Shown here: positions 7,792 through 14,731 of the stretch, piece after piece
Layout of the letters: the number at the start of each line of letters is the position of its first letter
How positions within the stretch are numbered: the stretch's first letter is position 1
NCBI GenBank assembly: GCA_029561955.1
Contig: JAKQWO010000071.1
Coordinates: forward strand, 1-34,541
Length of the DNA stretch: 34,541 nt
DNA from: Candidatus Cloacimonadota bacterium
GTDB lineage: Bacteria > Cloacimonadota > Cloacimonadia > Cloacimonadales > Cloacimonadaceae
Direction of reading: 5' to 3'
Program-made: the position numbers and the translations under genes
The notes under the pieces: generated by a model
Databases searched by the model: none
Seen by the model: only the letters and a program-made list of their open reading frames with translations
What the model was told of the DNA's origin: nothing

Positions 7792-8427
7792 TTAGCTGGA
7801 GGGGAAGTTGATCTTGATGTCTTTGACTTCGGGATACTTCTCCAGATGCTCCCTGATTTCCTCCGCTACATTATCCCGATACTGATCAAAGCTCATCAGA
7901 TTGAGATCAATCAGCACCTCGCCAGTCTTTTCGTCAAAGCCCACATATTTCACCATTTTGAGTGTGATAATATCTTCTCCCACTTGGGGATAGATGATCT
8001 TTTTCAGCTCTTCGATGATGGTCTCTTTGCTGAAATTCGGCACTTCCTTCAGTCCGTGGGCGATCTCATAGTTGCTGATGGCAGATTGAAGCGTATCCGC
8101 TGCCAGGACGCTGCAATGCGCCTTCACGGGAGGCAGGCCGTCCAGCGCATCCATAGCATCTCTCCACGTGATCTTTTTCGCCTCTTCCAAGCTCTTTCCC
8201 TTCGCCATTTCGGTCACTATGGAAGCGGTGGCAATGTTGGAAGCACAACCGTAGGAAAGGAAGCTAACATCCTCTATGATAAGCTTTTCCTCATCCACTT
8301 TCAGGTAAATGGTCACCTGGTCTCCGCAGGCGGGACTACCCTCGGTGGCCGTTGCATCTGGATTCTCCATCACACCCACATTTTGAGGGTGCATAAAGTG
8401 TTGGAGCACTTTTTCTGAGTATTGCAT
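7792..8427 (-). CDS. nifU: IscU/NifU-type Fe-S cluster scaffold with an extra C-terminal domain
   Basis: The protein has 211 residues. Residues 1-125 are an IscU domain with the three ligand cysteines C34 (PACGD), C61 (YGCAS) and C105 (AHCS), and Asp36 next to the first. The domain holds nascent clusters built from desulfurase sulfur and passes them to apoproteins. Residues ~135-211 (IIYPQVGEDIITLKMVKYVG...VKDIKINF) resemble the MIP18/DUF59 Fe-S assembly fold rather than the CXXC domain of true NifU; they contain no cysteine. The length exceeds plain IscU (about 130). It is the last gene of the Rrf2-NifS-NifU unit, 12 bp after nifS. Confidence 0.9.
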   Translation of the reverse strand: MQYSEKVLQHFMHPQNVGVMENPDATATEGSPACGDQVTIYLKVDEEKLIIEDVSFLSYGCASNIATASIVTEMAKGKSLEEAKKITWRDAMDALDGLPPVKAHCSVLAADTLQSAISNYEIAHGLKEVPNFSKETIIEELKKIIYPQVGEDIITLKMVKYVGFDEKTGEVLIDLNLMSFDQYRDNVAEEIREHLEKYPEVKDIKINFPSS

Positions 8428-8439
8428 TTATTTCTCCTG

Positions 8440-9621
8440 CTATTTCTTTATTGCTTTGTATAAGGGGCTGCGCTCACGTAAGACAACTGCGATCTCCTTG
8501 AGCTTGGCCACGGTAAAATCTATCTGTTCTTTGGTGTTATAACGAGAAAGCGTAAACTTCATCGATCCATGCGATTGCACATGATTCTTGCCCATTGCCA
8601 TCAAGACGTAACTGGGCTTCAAACCTCGAGACGCACAGGCACTACCCGTCGCAACGGTAATCTTGTGCATATCCAGCATCACGGTGATGGCTTCGCCCTC
8701 GATAAAGTCCAAGGATACGTTGATGTTATGACACACCCGTCCCTCACCTCTGGGGCCGTTCAGTTCCACATAGTCGATCTGGCTTTCCAACTGCTCCAAA
8801 AGGTAGTCTGACAGCTCTCTCAACTGTTTGATATGCCCGTCCAGGTCTTGATAAACCATCTCGACCGCCTTGGCAAAACCGGCCATCGCAGCCAAACTCA
8901 GGCCTCCGGGTTGAACTCCTTCAAAGCGTCTCACTCCATGGATATAGGGGCCAAGCCTGCTGCCTTTCTTCACATAAAGTGCCCCAATCCCTTGCGGCCC
9001 ATGAATCTTGTGCGCACTGATGGCCAGCGTATCCACACCCAAAGCCGCCACATCCAGATGCAGCTTGCCAAAGGCCTGCCCTGCATCCACATGAAACCAG
9101 ATCTTGTGATTGGCCGCTGCTAAGACCTTTGCGTATTCTTGGATGGGCTGAATCGTGCCCACCACGTGATTTACCATGGTGCTCATGAAGAGGATGGTAT
9201 CCTGACGGATGGCAGCTTTGAGCTTGTCAGCAGAAACAAATCCCAGCTCATCCGGCTCCAGATAGCTCACTTCAAAGCCCATCTTTTCAAAATAGCCAGC
9301 GTGCGTGAGCAGATCGGGATAATCCACCGTGCTGCAGATAATGTGCCGCCCTTCACCTGAATTGGCTAAAGCTAAGCCTTTGAGGGCGATGTTGTTGGCA
9401 ATGGTTCCACCTGAGGTGAACGTGATCTCTTTTGGCTTAGCATTGAGAGCAGCGGCGATCACCTTTCTGAAGCCCTCAAAAGCGGCACTGCTGGCCTCTC
9501 CCGTGCTCACAAATGAGCTGGGATACCAGTATTCCTCGCTAAAGTAGGGCTTCATCGCTTCCAGCACCTCTGGAGCCATAGCGCTGGTCACACAGTTATC
9601 CATGTAGATTCGCTCGTTCAT
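8440..9621 (-). CDS. nifS: Cysteine desulfurase, NifS/IscS-like and divergent
   Basis: This 393-residue fold-type I PLP enzyme takes sulfur from cysteine for Fe-S assembly. Visible signatures are TFTSGGTIANN (cofactor phosphate loop), FHVDAGQAFGK (Asp179 to the pyridine nitrogen), SAHKIHGPQG (Schiff-base Lys205), and TGSACASRGLKPSYVL (catalytic Cys329 in the mobile loop). Several usual motifs differ. The N-terminal DNAATT is DNCVTS, the active-site EH pair of the ...EHxAV... motif reads DYPDL, and the G-T-x-N segment reads GVQPGG. It may be a lineage-specific subclass with altered partner choice. Its ATG overlaps the stop of the Rrf2 gene (ATGA), showing coupling, and the scaffold gene follows. 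Confidence 0.92.
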   Translation of the reverse strand: MNERIYMDNCVTSAMAPEVLEAMKPYFSEEYWYPSSFVSTGEASSAAFEGFRKVIAAALNAKPKEITFTSGGTIANNIALKGLALANSGEGRHIICSTVDYPDLLTHAGYFEKMGFEVSYLEPDELGFVSADKLKAAIRQDTILFMSTMVNHVVGTIQPIQEYAKVLAAANHKIWFHVDAGQAFGKLHLDVAALGVDTLAISAHKIHGPQGIGALYVKKGSRLGPYIHGVRRFEGVQPGGLSLAAMAGFAKAVEMVYQDLDGHIKQLRELSDYLLEQLESQIDYVELNGPRGEGRVCHNINVSLDFIEGEAITVMLDMHKITVATGSACASRGLKPSYVLMAMGKNHVQSHGSMKFTLSRYNTKEQIDFTVAKLKEIAVVLRERSPLYKAIKK

Positions 9622-10040
9622 TCCGCCCTCCTTCTGGGTTTGCGCGTCGTGGCGATCTTCTTGAGCGTATAGGAGTCAAAAAGCTTGCGTTGCTTGGCGG
9701 AAAGCTCTTCCAGGAAATAAGTTAAGCGACAATCCTCCCCCAGACAAAACTCCCCTTTATCCTCGACACAAGCGGGGTCAAGGCTTTTATCTTCAACGGC
9801 CATCATCACATCCAAAAAGGTGATCTCCTCCGCCGGACGAGCCAAGCTGTAGCCACCTTTGACGCCCGGTGTGCTCTGCACCAGAGCAGCAGCCCTGAGT
9901 GAGCCCAAAAGCTGCTCGATAAACTTCTTAGGAAGCTTTTGCTGACGGCAAAGCTGCTGAGAGGAAATGAGCCCATCATCTGATGAATAAATCTCAATTA
10001 GGGCTCTTAATGCGTACTCTGTACTTGCGTTAACTGCCAT
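9618..10040 (-). CDS. Rrf2-family Fe-S-type transcriptional regulator (IscR-like)
   Basis: The 140-residue protein has an N-terminal winged helix: STEYALRALIEIY, LPKKFIEQLL as recognition helix, and GVKGGYSLARP as wing. A C-terminal cysteine cluster C91, C99, C104 (spacing 7 and 4) could hold an Fe-S cluster; E. coli IscR uses spacing 5 and 5. The family represses Fe-S assembly operons when its cluster is loaded. This gene leads the operon and overlaps nifS by 4 bp, so autoregulation is likely. The candidate operator lies over its -10 box (10070-10086). GAGGT lies just upstream of the ATG. It could also sense NO or redox state, as other Rrf2 proteins do. Confidence 0.9.
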   Translation of the reverse strand: MAVNASTEYALRALIEIYSSDDGLISSQQLCRQQKLPKKFIEQLLGSLRAAALVQSTPGVKGGYSLARPAEEITFLDVMMAVEDKSLDPACVEDKGEFCLGEDCRLTYFLEELSAKQRKLFDSYTLKKIATTRKPRRRAE

Positions 10041-10069
10041 GTTATACCTCAGTTCTGTTACTTTAAATA

Positions 10070-10098
10070 CATAGTAATTTAGTATGAGTTCTTGGCAA
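10070..10098 (-). promoter_or_regulatory. Promoter and palindromic operator candidate of the Fe-S operon
   Basis: Read on the minus strand, TTGCCA (10093-10098), a 16-nt spacer and TACTAT (10071-10076) make a plausible sigma-70 promoter. The 17-nt near-palindrome CATACTAAATTACTATG (10070-10086) has seven of eight arm positions paired and covers the -10 and half the spacer. This is the placement expected for a repressor such as the adjacent Rrf2 protein. The link to that protein is inference. Confidence 0.6.
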
Positions 10099-10277
10099 GT
10101 CCTATTTCAAAAAACTGAGGCATACAAGCGGCAATGGAAACGCACACAACCGCAAAATCAGAGGGATACAAGCCACGTCATCAAAGCCAAAATCCAGCAC
10201 ACAGCAAGGCCCCAGCACTCGCTAAAGCGGTGCACCAGAGGCCAAAACACACCCCTAATCTATTCTCAGCAGGCAGC

Positions 10278-13200
10278 TTAGTATTTGATCACCTTCTTGG
10301 TCATCATTCTGCCTGCACTCTCTATCCTGATCAGATACAGGCCGCTGGCGGTTGTCCGTTGCTTCTGATCACGTCCATCCCAGGTAGCGGTGAGCTGACT
10401 TGAGCTCTCTTGGATGTCCAAACTGCGCACCTTTTGGCCTTTGATATTGTAGACAGTCGCTTTGGGCCTCTTAGCGCTCTTAACGTTATCCCAACTCACG
10501 GTGATGGTCTCACGGAAAGGATTGGGATAGAGCTTGATGCCCAACTGCCGGCATTCGTCAAGGTTATGCACCAAATTTCTGGTAACCACGATGTGCCCAG
10601 AGAATGTGCCATCGGGAAGCTTGATCTGTAACGGCTGCTCGGGATTCAGGGTATAGACTTGTCCCAAGAGAACCAGTTGCACCCGGTAATCTCCTGGAAG
10701 CCTGCTAAAGTCTGCCTCAATGGTCAGAGGCAAGCTTTGGGTCTTAACTACCTCGAAATCCCATATCTTGGAGGATTCCACCTCCTCCTCATAAAGGCTC
10801 TTGTATTTGCTCTGCAAGTGCTGATCATCTGAGCCCAAGATGTAGGCTCGCAGCTCTTGAGTAGCGATGCTCTCGGGTTTTGGGCCATCTATTGCTGTGA
10901 CTTCGTTATCGCTTCCCCGCGCATCTGAGCCAATCTCGATGCTGTCTCTACCCTTTTCACCGCTGTAAAAGCTGAGCGAGAGCTCCCAAGGTTTAGATGG
11001 AGGCAAGAGCTCTGCCGGGATGATGCCCGGATCTAGAGTCATAACGATGGGCGTGCTACCGTAATAGTAGATGAGAAAGGCGGTATTTGGCTGGATTTCA
11101 TCCACATGCTCCCAGCCACGTGCGGTGAGTGTATATGGCTTTTGTGACACCAATTGCATCTCTGCCAGCTCAGCATAGCTATAGCTTTTCCCATTCATGC
11201 CAAAGCGTATCTGGCTGAGATCATAACGGTGGAAGTGGGGATTGTGGATAAAGTTCCATCCCTGCAACATTCTTCTGCCTTGGGATTGCGTCAGGGTGCT
11301 GCCTACATGGCTTAGAGTTAAGGCAGCCGGGCTATCCACTATATAGGCTTCAAATGACCGCAGGTTATTGGTCAATGCCCAGCCCTGATCTGGCAACATC
11401 TTCCACACCTGTGTGCCGGGCGCCATAACAGAGCTCACACTGCCACTCCAACCTATCACATAAAAACATAACGCACTAAGACCAACAGGGATATCGACCT
11501 CCAATGTCTCGGGAACAATATCATAGAGATTGTTGCTCAAAAAACGTAGTGGTCTACCATCGTTATCAACACCTTTGAGCATCAGGAGGTATCCACAAAG
11601 TGCCGTTTCAGGAGTCTGCCAGATGTAGCTTTCTTCCCAAGGCGACACGGAGTCATCGAAGAGTAGACTGTCACTGCGGCTATACATCCACAGCTCAAGC
11701 TGTTGAATGTGGGCGGGATTGATCACCTGCCAGTTTAGCTCAAGCTCCGAGCCTGCCTCAACCAACTGCCTGGGCAGATCGTTAAAATGGATCTCAGGCT
11801 CAAGAAAACCCCAATAAAGCCTAAGATTACGGATGATGGCATCGCCCATATTGAAGTGGTAGGCAGACTGACGCAGATCGTGCCACCTGCCTGCTATTGG
11901 GTCTTTGAGCAACAGATAGCCCTCCAGCCCGGTCTGTCCTATATCACTGCTAATGACGAGTTCGCTAACCCCATCCGAAGCCCGCACTTCCAGATCCCAC
12001 TGCTTGCATTGCTCAAGCTGATCATAAGGAGCTCTAAAGTCTCTATGCAGCCTTCGGACAACCCCATAGAACTGATTCTCATATTTGGACGCCAGCCACA
12101 CATACGGTCTTCCCTGCGCAACTTCTGCTTTAATTATATCCAATCGATCCACCTCATCTTTGGCAAAATAGTTTTGCCCTATCTGCAGAGAATCCACCAA
12201 GGTGTTTTGCTCATTGTTCAGGTAGATACCGATCGGCTTAAGTGGCTGTGCCGAACCCCGTTGGTGATGCCAGTATTCTGTACTGTCAGCCATAATCACA
12301 CCGGCACGATAGCGATAAACATTGGGATAGCTCACATCTGTATCATTGTAACTGTAATAACCATAGGTGTCGATGGGAAGCGTGACCAGCGGCTCATATT
12401 CACTACCATTGACACTTCTTTTCAACTGGTAGTTGACCTCATTTTGACATTGGGCTCGAAATCTCAGCTCTATGCTATCCACCCCAGAAATGCAACTCAT
12501 GGCTTGAAAGCTACCCTGCGAAGAATTCGGCTGATAGAGGAGAATCTCTCCGTCATCAGAGCTGTATCTACCATTTTTATCACGTGCCCGCACCCGGACG
12601 GTCATTGGACTGGAATAATCGGAAAACCTCAAACTCGATACACTTCTCTCAAGCTGCCAGGCGAGTCTAGGTATAGTTTCCCTGTCTATAATTACCTCTA
12701 TCTCCTCGCCCTCACTTTCATAATTGATAACGACTTCATAGCTATCAAAATCATAATCGTAAGATCGATCCCAGGCGAGCGAGAAATAGTTCGATGTGAC
12801 ATCGGGGGCATGGAAGTCACCCGGAGTGGAAGGGGCGGTGAAGTCATCCATCCGCAGCAGATCGTCCAATACCTCATCCAAAGCATCCAGCCAGGGCGTG
12901 TAACACTGGAGAAACTTAGACCATCGCTGGGCTAAATTCCAACGCTGCAATGCTTCATCCCAGCCATAAAACTTGCGCCATTGCCCCTCATTCTGATAAA
13001 GAAATCTGGGCAATTCACCCAATGATACATGCAAAAAGGGAGAATAGCCGTCAAAGGCATTGGGCTGCTCGGTAAACAACATCTGCTGATTGTTGACGTA
13101 GCCGGGGAGAGCGTCGGAATAAGGGATAGAACCGCTATGACCGAACGCGTCATACGCTAAGTTGTATTCCGCATACACCGCATAATAGTATATAACCGTG

Positions 13201-14123
13201 ACGGCTGAATGCTGACCAACTGCGTTTGCGGGCAACACTTCCCAAGGCGTGTGGTGGATAAAGTCTTTTTTGAGGTGGCTCAAATCACGGATGGGCAGGG
13301 TTGGAATTACGCGACCATTTCCCGCTGATACCATGACAGGACAAAACTCGGTATGCCTTTGCCAATCAAAAGTATCCAGTTGAACACTGAACTCCGTCCT
13401 GCCGGTCAGACCCCTTATCTGTAGACAGGCAAGCTGATAGGCTATGTTAAACACGTGATTGGGATTTCTGGATGGATCGCTGAGCGAGCTGTTGTTGTCA
13501 GAACCCGGATTTAGCACTTCACGTCCCGCTCCCGCAACAAAGAGAAACCGCGCATCCCACTTCAACATCGCCTCCAAAGCAATAACGGGCGCAGGATAAC
13601 CGTCACAGGGATGCACAACGGTGATCATCATCGGACGCGATGCTGCCGGATTGTAAATGTATAAACCCCAACCATAATCAAAGCTGCCTTCCTCCACAAT
13701 GGCAGACGGGCCAGCTCCATTGTAGTCTATATCGTCATTCAGCAGCTCCCGCAACATATAATACTCCCTACCCGCATCGGTGTCCTGAAAATGCACAAGC
13801 TCATAAGGGAGCCCATATTGCACGATCAGTGAATCCGCCAGGTTGACATCTTGGGCCAGCCATGCCTGGATCAGCTCGCTCCATTGCAGACGCACCGTCT
13901 CTGTAGGCTCACGATAGCTGCCAAAACCGGTAGTCTGGACATCCCAAGGGGCATAGTGGTTGGTAAAGGCAGGCGCAGCTTCCACCACATGAGACACCCA
14001 GTTGTCATAGCTACAATTCGGCTCTACGCCATGCACAAAGCCACGTATGGAACCCACTTCCGTGGTCATGGCACACAGGGTGCCGACAAATACTAAGGCC
14101 AAAATAACGAGTGTCTTTTTCAT
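10278..14123 (-). CDS. Large secreted protein of unknown function with fibronectin-III-like and sorting domains (paralogue 2)
   Basis: This 1281-residue protein is colinear with the 803-4630 product and clearly homologous along its whole length, closest in the first ~320 residues. It shares EPNCSYDNWVSH, VHPCDGYPAP, FVAGAGREVL, SDPSR and HHTPWEVLP. It starts with signal peptide MKKTLVILALVFVGTLCA and ends with YPNPFRETITVSWD, YNIKGQKVRSL, WDGRDQKQ and a terminal KKVIKY. The start ATG has GAGGAG 9 nt upstream. Unlike paralogue 1 it has an intact promoter (14152-14180). No catalytic family is recognised; export to the cell surface or medium is inferred from the signal peptide and sorting domain. 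Confidence 0.88.
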   Translation of the reverse strand: MKKTLVILALVFVGTLCAMTTEVGSIRGFVHGVEPNCSYDNWVSHVVEAAPAFTNHYAPWDVQTTGFGSYREPTETVRLQWSELIQAWLAQDVNLADSLIVQYGLPYELVHFQDTDAGREYYMLRELLNDDIDYNGAGPSAIVEEGSFDYGWGLYIYNPAASRPMMITVVHPCDGYPAPVIALEAMLKWDARFLFVAGAGREVLNPGSDNNSSLSDPSRNPNHVFNIAYQLACLQIRGLTGRTEFSVQLDTFDWQRHTEFCPVMVSAGNGRVIPTLPIRDLSHLKKDFIHHTPWEVLPANAVGQHSAVTVIYYYAVYAEYNLAYDAFGHSGSIPYSDALPGYVNNQQMLFTEQPNAFDGYSPFLHVSLGELPRFLYQNEGQWRKFYGWDEALQRWNLAQRWSKFLQCYTPWLDALDEVLDDLLRMDDFTAPSTPGDFHAPDVTSNYFSLAWDRSYDYDFDSYEVVINYESEGEEIEVIIDRETIPRLAWQLERSVSSLRFSDYSSPMTVRVRARDKNGRYSSDDGEILLYQPNSSQGSFQAMSCISGVDSIELRFRAQCQNEVNYQLKRSVNGSEYEPLVTLPIDTYGYYSYNDTDVSYPNVYRYRAGVIMADSTEYWHHQRGSAQPLKPIGIYLNNEQNTLVDSLQIGQNYFAKDEVDRLDIIKAEVAQGRPYVWLASKYENQFYGVVRRLHRDFRAPYDQLEQCKQWDLEVRASDGVSELVISSDIGQTGLEGYLLLKDPIAGRWHDLRQSAYHFNMGDAIIRNLRLYWGFLEPEIHFNDLPRQLVEAGSELELNWQVINPAHIQQLELWMYSRSDSLLFDDSVSPWEESYIWQTPETALCGYLLMLKGVDNDGRPLRFLSNNLYDIVPETLEVDIPVGLSALCFYVIGWSGSVSSVMAPGTQVWKMLPDQGWALTNNLRSFEAYIVDSPAALTLSHVGSTLTQSQGRRMLQGWNFIHNPHFHRYDLSQIRFGMNGKSYSYAELAEMQLVSQKPYTLTARGWEHVDEIQPNTAFLIYYYGSTPIVMTLDPGIIPAELLPPSKPWELSLSFYSGEKGRDSIEIGSDARGSDNEVTAIDGPKPESIATQELRAYILGSDDQHLQSKYKSLYEEEVESSKIWDFEVVKTQSLPLTIEADFSRLPGDYRVQLVLLGQVYTLNPEQPLQIKLPDGTFSGHIVVTRNLVHNLDECRQLGIKLYPNPFRETITVSWDNVKSAKRPKATVYNIKGQKVRSLDIQESSSQLTATWDGRDQKQRTTASGLYLIRIESAGRMMTKKVIKY

Positions 14124-14151
14124 CTCGAACTCCTCTCTCTATCGTGGTGCA

Positions 14152-14180
14152 ATTATCCGAAAATGCAGTTTACTTGTCAA
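14152..14180 (-). promoter_or_regulatory. Sigma-70 promoter of paralogue 2
   Basis: On the minus strand, TTGACA (14175-14180), 17 nt and GATAAT (14152-14157) form a strong promoter 28 nt before the start codon. The leader TTGCACCAC is shared with the 803-4630 gene, showing that the duplication included the regulatory region. Confidence 0.8.
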
Positions 14181-14240
14181 GCAAAATATCAGCCAAAGGT
14201 CATTTTATTTTCCTGCAGCGGCGTTTGAAGGGACGGACTG

Positions 14241-14296
14241 TGGCCGGCGGTCGCTAAAGCGCCGCATGTACGGGCACCCGTACAAGGTGCCTTTTT
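14241..14296. repeat. Short palindromic repeat copy C with adjoining hairpins
   Basis: GGCGGTCGCTAAAGCGCCGC (14247-14266) belongs to the short palindromic family. It is followed by the palindrome GTACGGG-CA-CCCGTAC (14268-14283). Overlapping it, GGCACC (14273-14278) pairs with GGTGCC (14286-14291) before TTTTT, a terminator-like structure on the plus strand. No plus-strand gene ends nearby, so a terminator role is doubtful. Confidence 0.5.
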
Positions 14297-14397
14297 CGCC
14301 CTTAATTACCCCTGAAAAACCGAGAATATATCGAAACATTTGACTTTTTGAAAAGGTTCACCTCCTTTCTCGGCCCTTCCCCGCCCAAACGTGTAAC

Positions 14398-14601
14398 CTA
14401 TTGCAATCCTATGCCATTCCTGCTCGATGGAGGAGGAGCCGAGCAGGGGCGGGGCGGGGAAGCCGCATAAACAGCGGCTTTAAGGTAGGTCAAAAACGGC
14501 TGTTTCCTGTTACTTTTTCCCGTCCGGAAGTCAAAATTTTCGGAAAGACCTGCTTTTTCCGACACCCGGGCGCGTAAATGAACTCCTACTAAAATAGTAG
14601 G
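14398..14601 (+). repeat. 204-bp structured intergenic element, copy 1
   Basis: It begins CTATTGCAATCCTA and ends with CCTACTA-AAA-TAGTAGG. The first ~87 bases match the reverse complement of copy 2 (34338-34541) with about seven mismatches. The rest is more diverged, yet both copies are 204 bp with the same landmarks in order. Three hairpins are kept: CCTGCTCG/CGAGCAGG with a 13-nt loop; (AA)GCCGC-ATAAACA-GCGGC(TT); and the terminal CCTACTA/TAGTAGG stem. A GGGGCGGGGCGGGG run between the first two could form a quadruplex. There is no credible ORF. It may be a non-autonomous mobile element or a structured RNA. Confidence 0.75.
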
Positions 14602-14617
14602 TGTTTGATTTGTGTAG

Positions 14618-14640
14618 GGTCGGTCGCTGGACCGCCGATT
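14618..14640 (+). repeat. Short palindromic intergenic repeat, copy D
   Basis: GTCGGTCGCTGGACCGCCGAT matches copy F (GGGCGGTCGCTGAACCGCCGAT) with few differences; the GGCGGT/ACCGCC-type stem is partly retained. Downstream, GTACAC (14658-14663) pairs with GTGTAC (14677-14682), another small hairpin in this repeat-rich gap. Confidence 0.5.
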
Positions 14641-14692
14641 TGTCCGGGCACATGTACGTACACTTGTGGAGGTATAGTGTACGAACGATTAC

Positions 14693-14725
14693 TGTACACC
14701 GGCGCTTCGGCGAGCGCCCGTACAC
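14693..14725 (-). repeat. Short palindromic intergenic repeat, copy E
   Basis: Read on the minus strand, TACGGGCGCTCGCCGAAGC followed by GCCGGTGTA is nearly identical to copy A at 597-623. It starts 7 bp after the TonB-receptor stop codon on that strand. It could fold as a hairpin, but it lacks the T-run of a terminator. Confidence 0.6.
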
Positions 14726-14731
14726 GCTTTC

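Noticed and set aside
10084-10277. Short open frames between the Rrf2 gene and paralogue 2
   Set aside because: They overlap the Rrf2 promoter or lack start signals and have atypical composition. The gap shows no RNA gene or terminator.
11787-12935. 382-residue plus-strand frame inside paralogue 2
   Set aside because: It is the antisense shadow of a gene with a full-length homologue on the other strand. It has no signal peptide, domain or ribosome site.
14273-14296. GGCACC/GGTGCC hairpin followed by T5 as a terminator
   Set aside because: It faces plus, where no gene ends, and overlaps the promoter-side region of the minus-strand paralogue. It is better explained as part of the palindromic repeat cluster.
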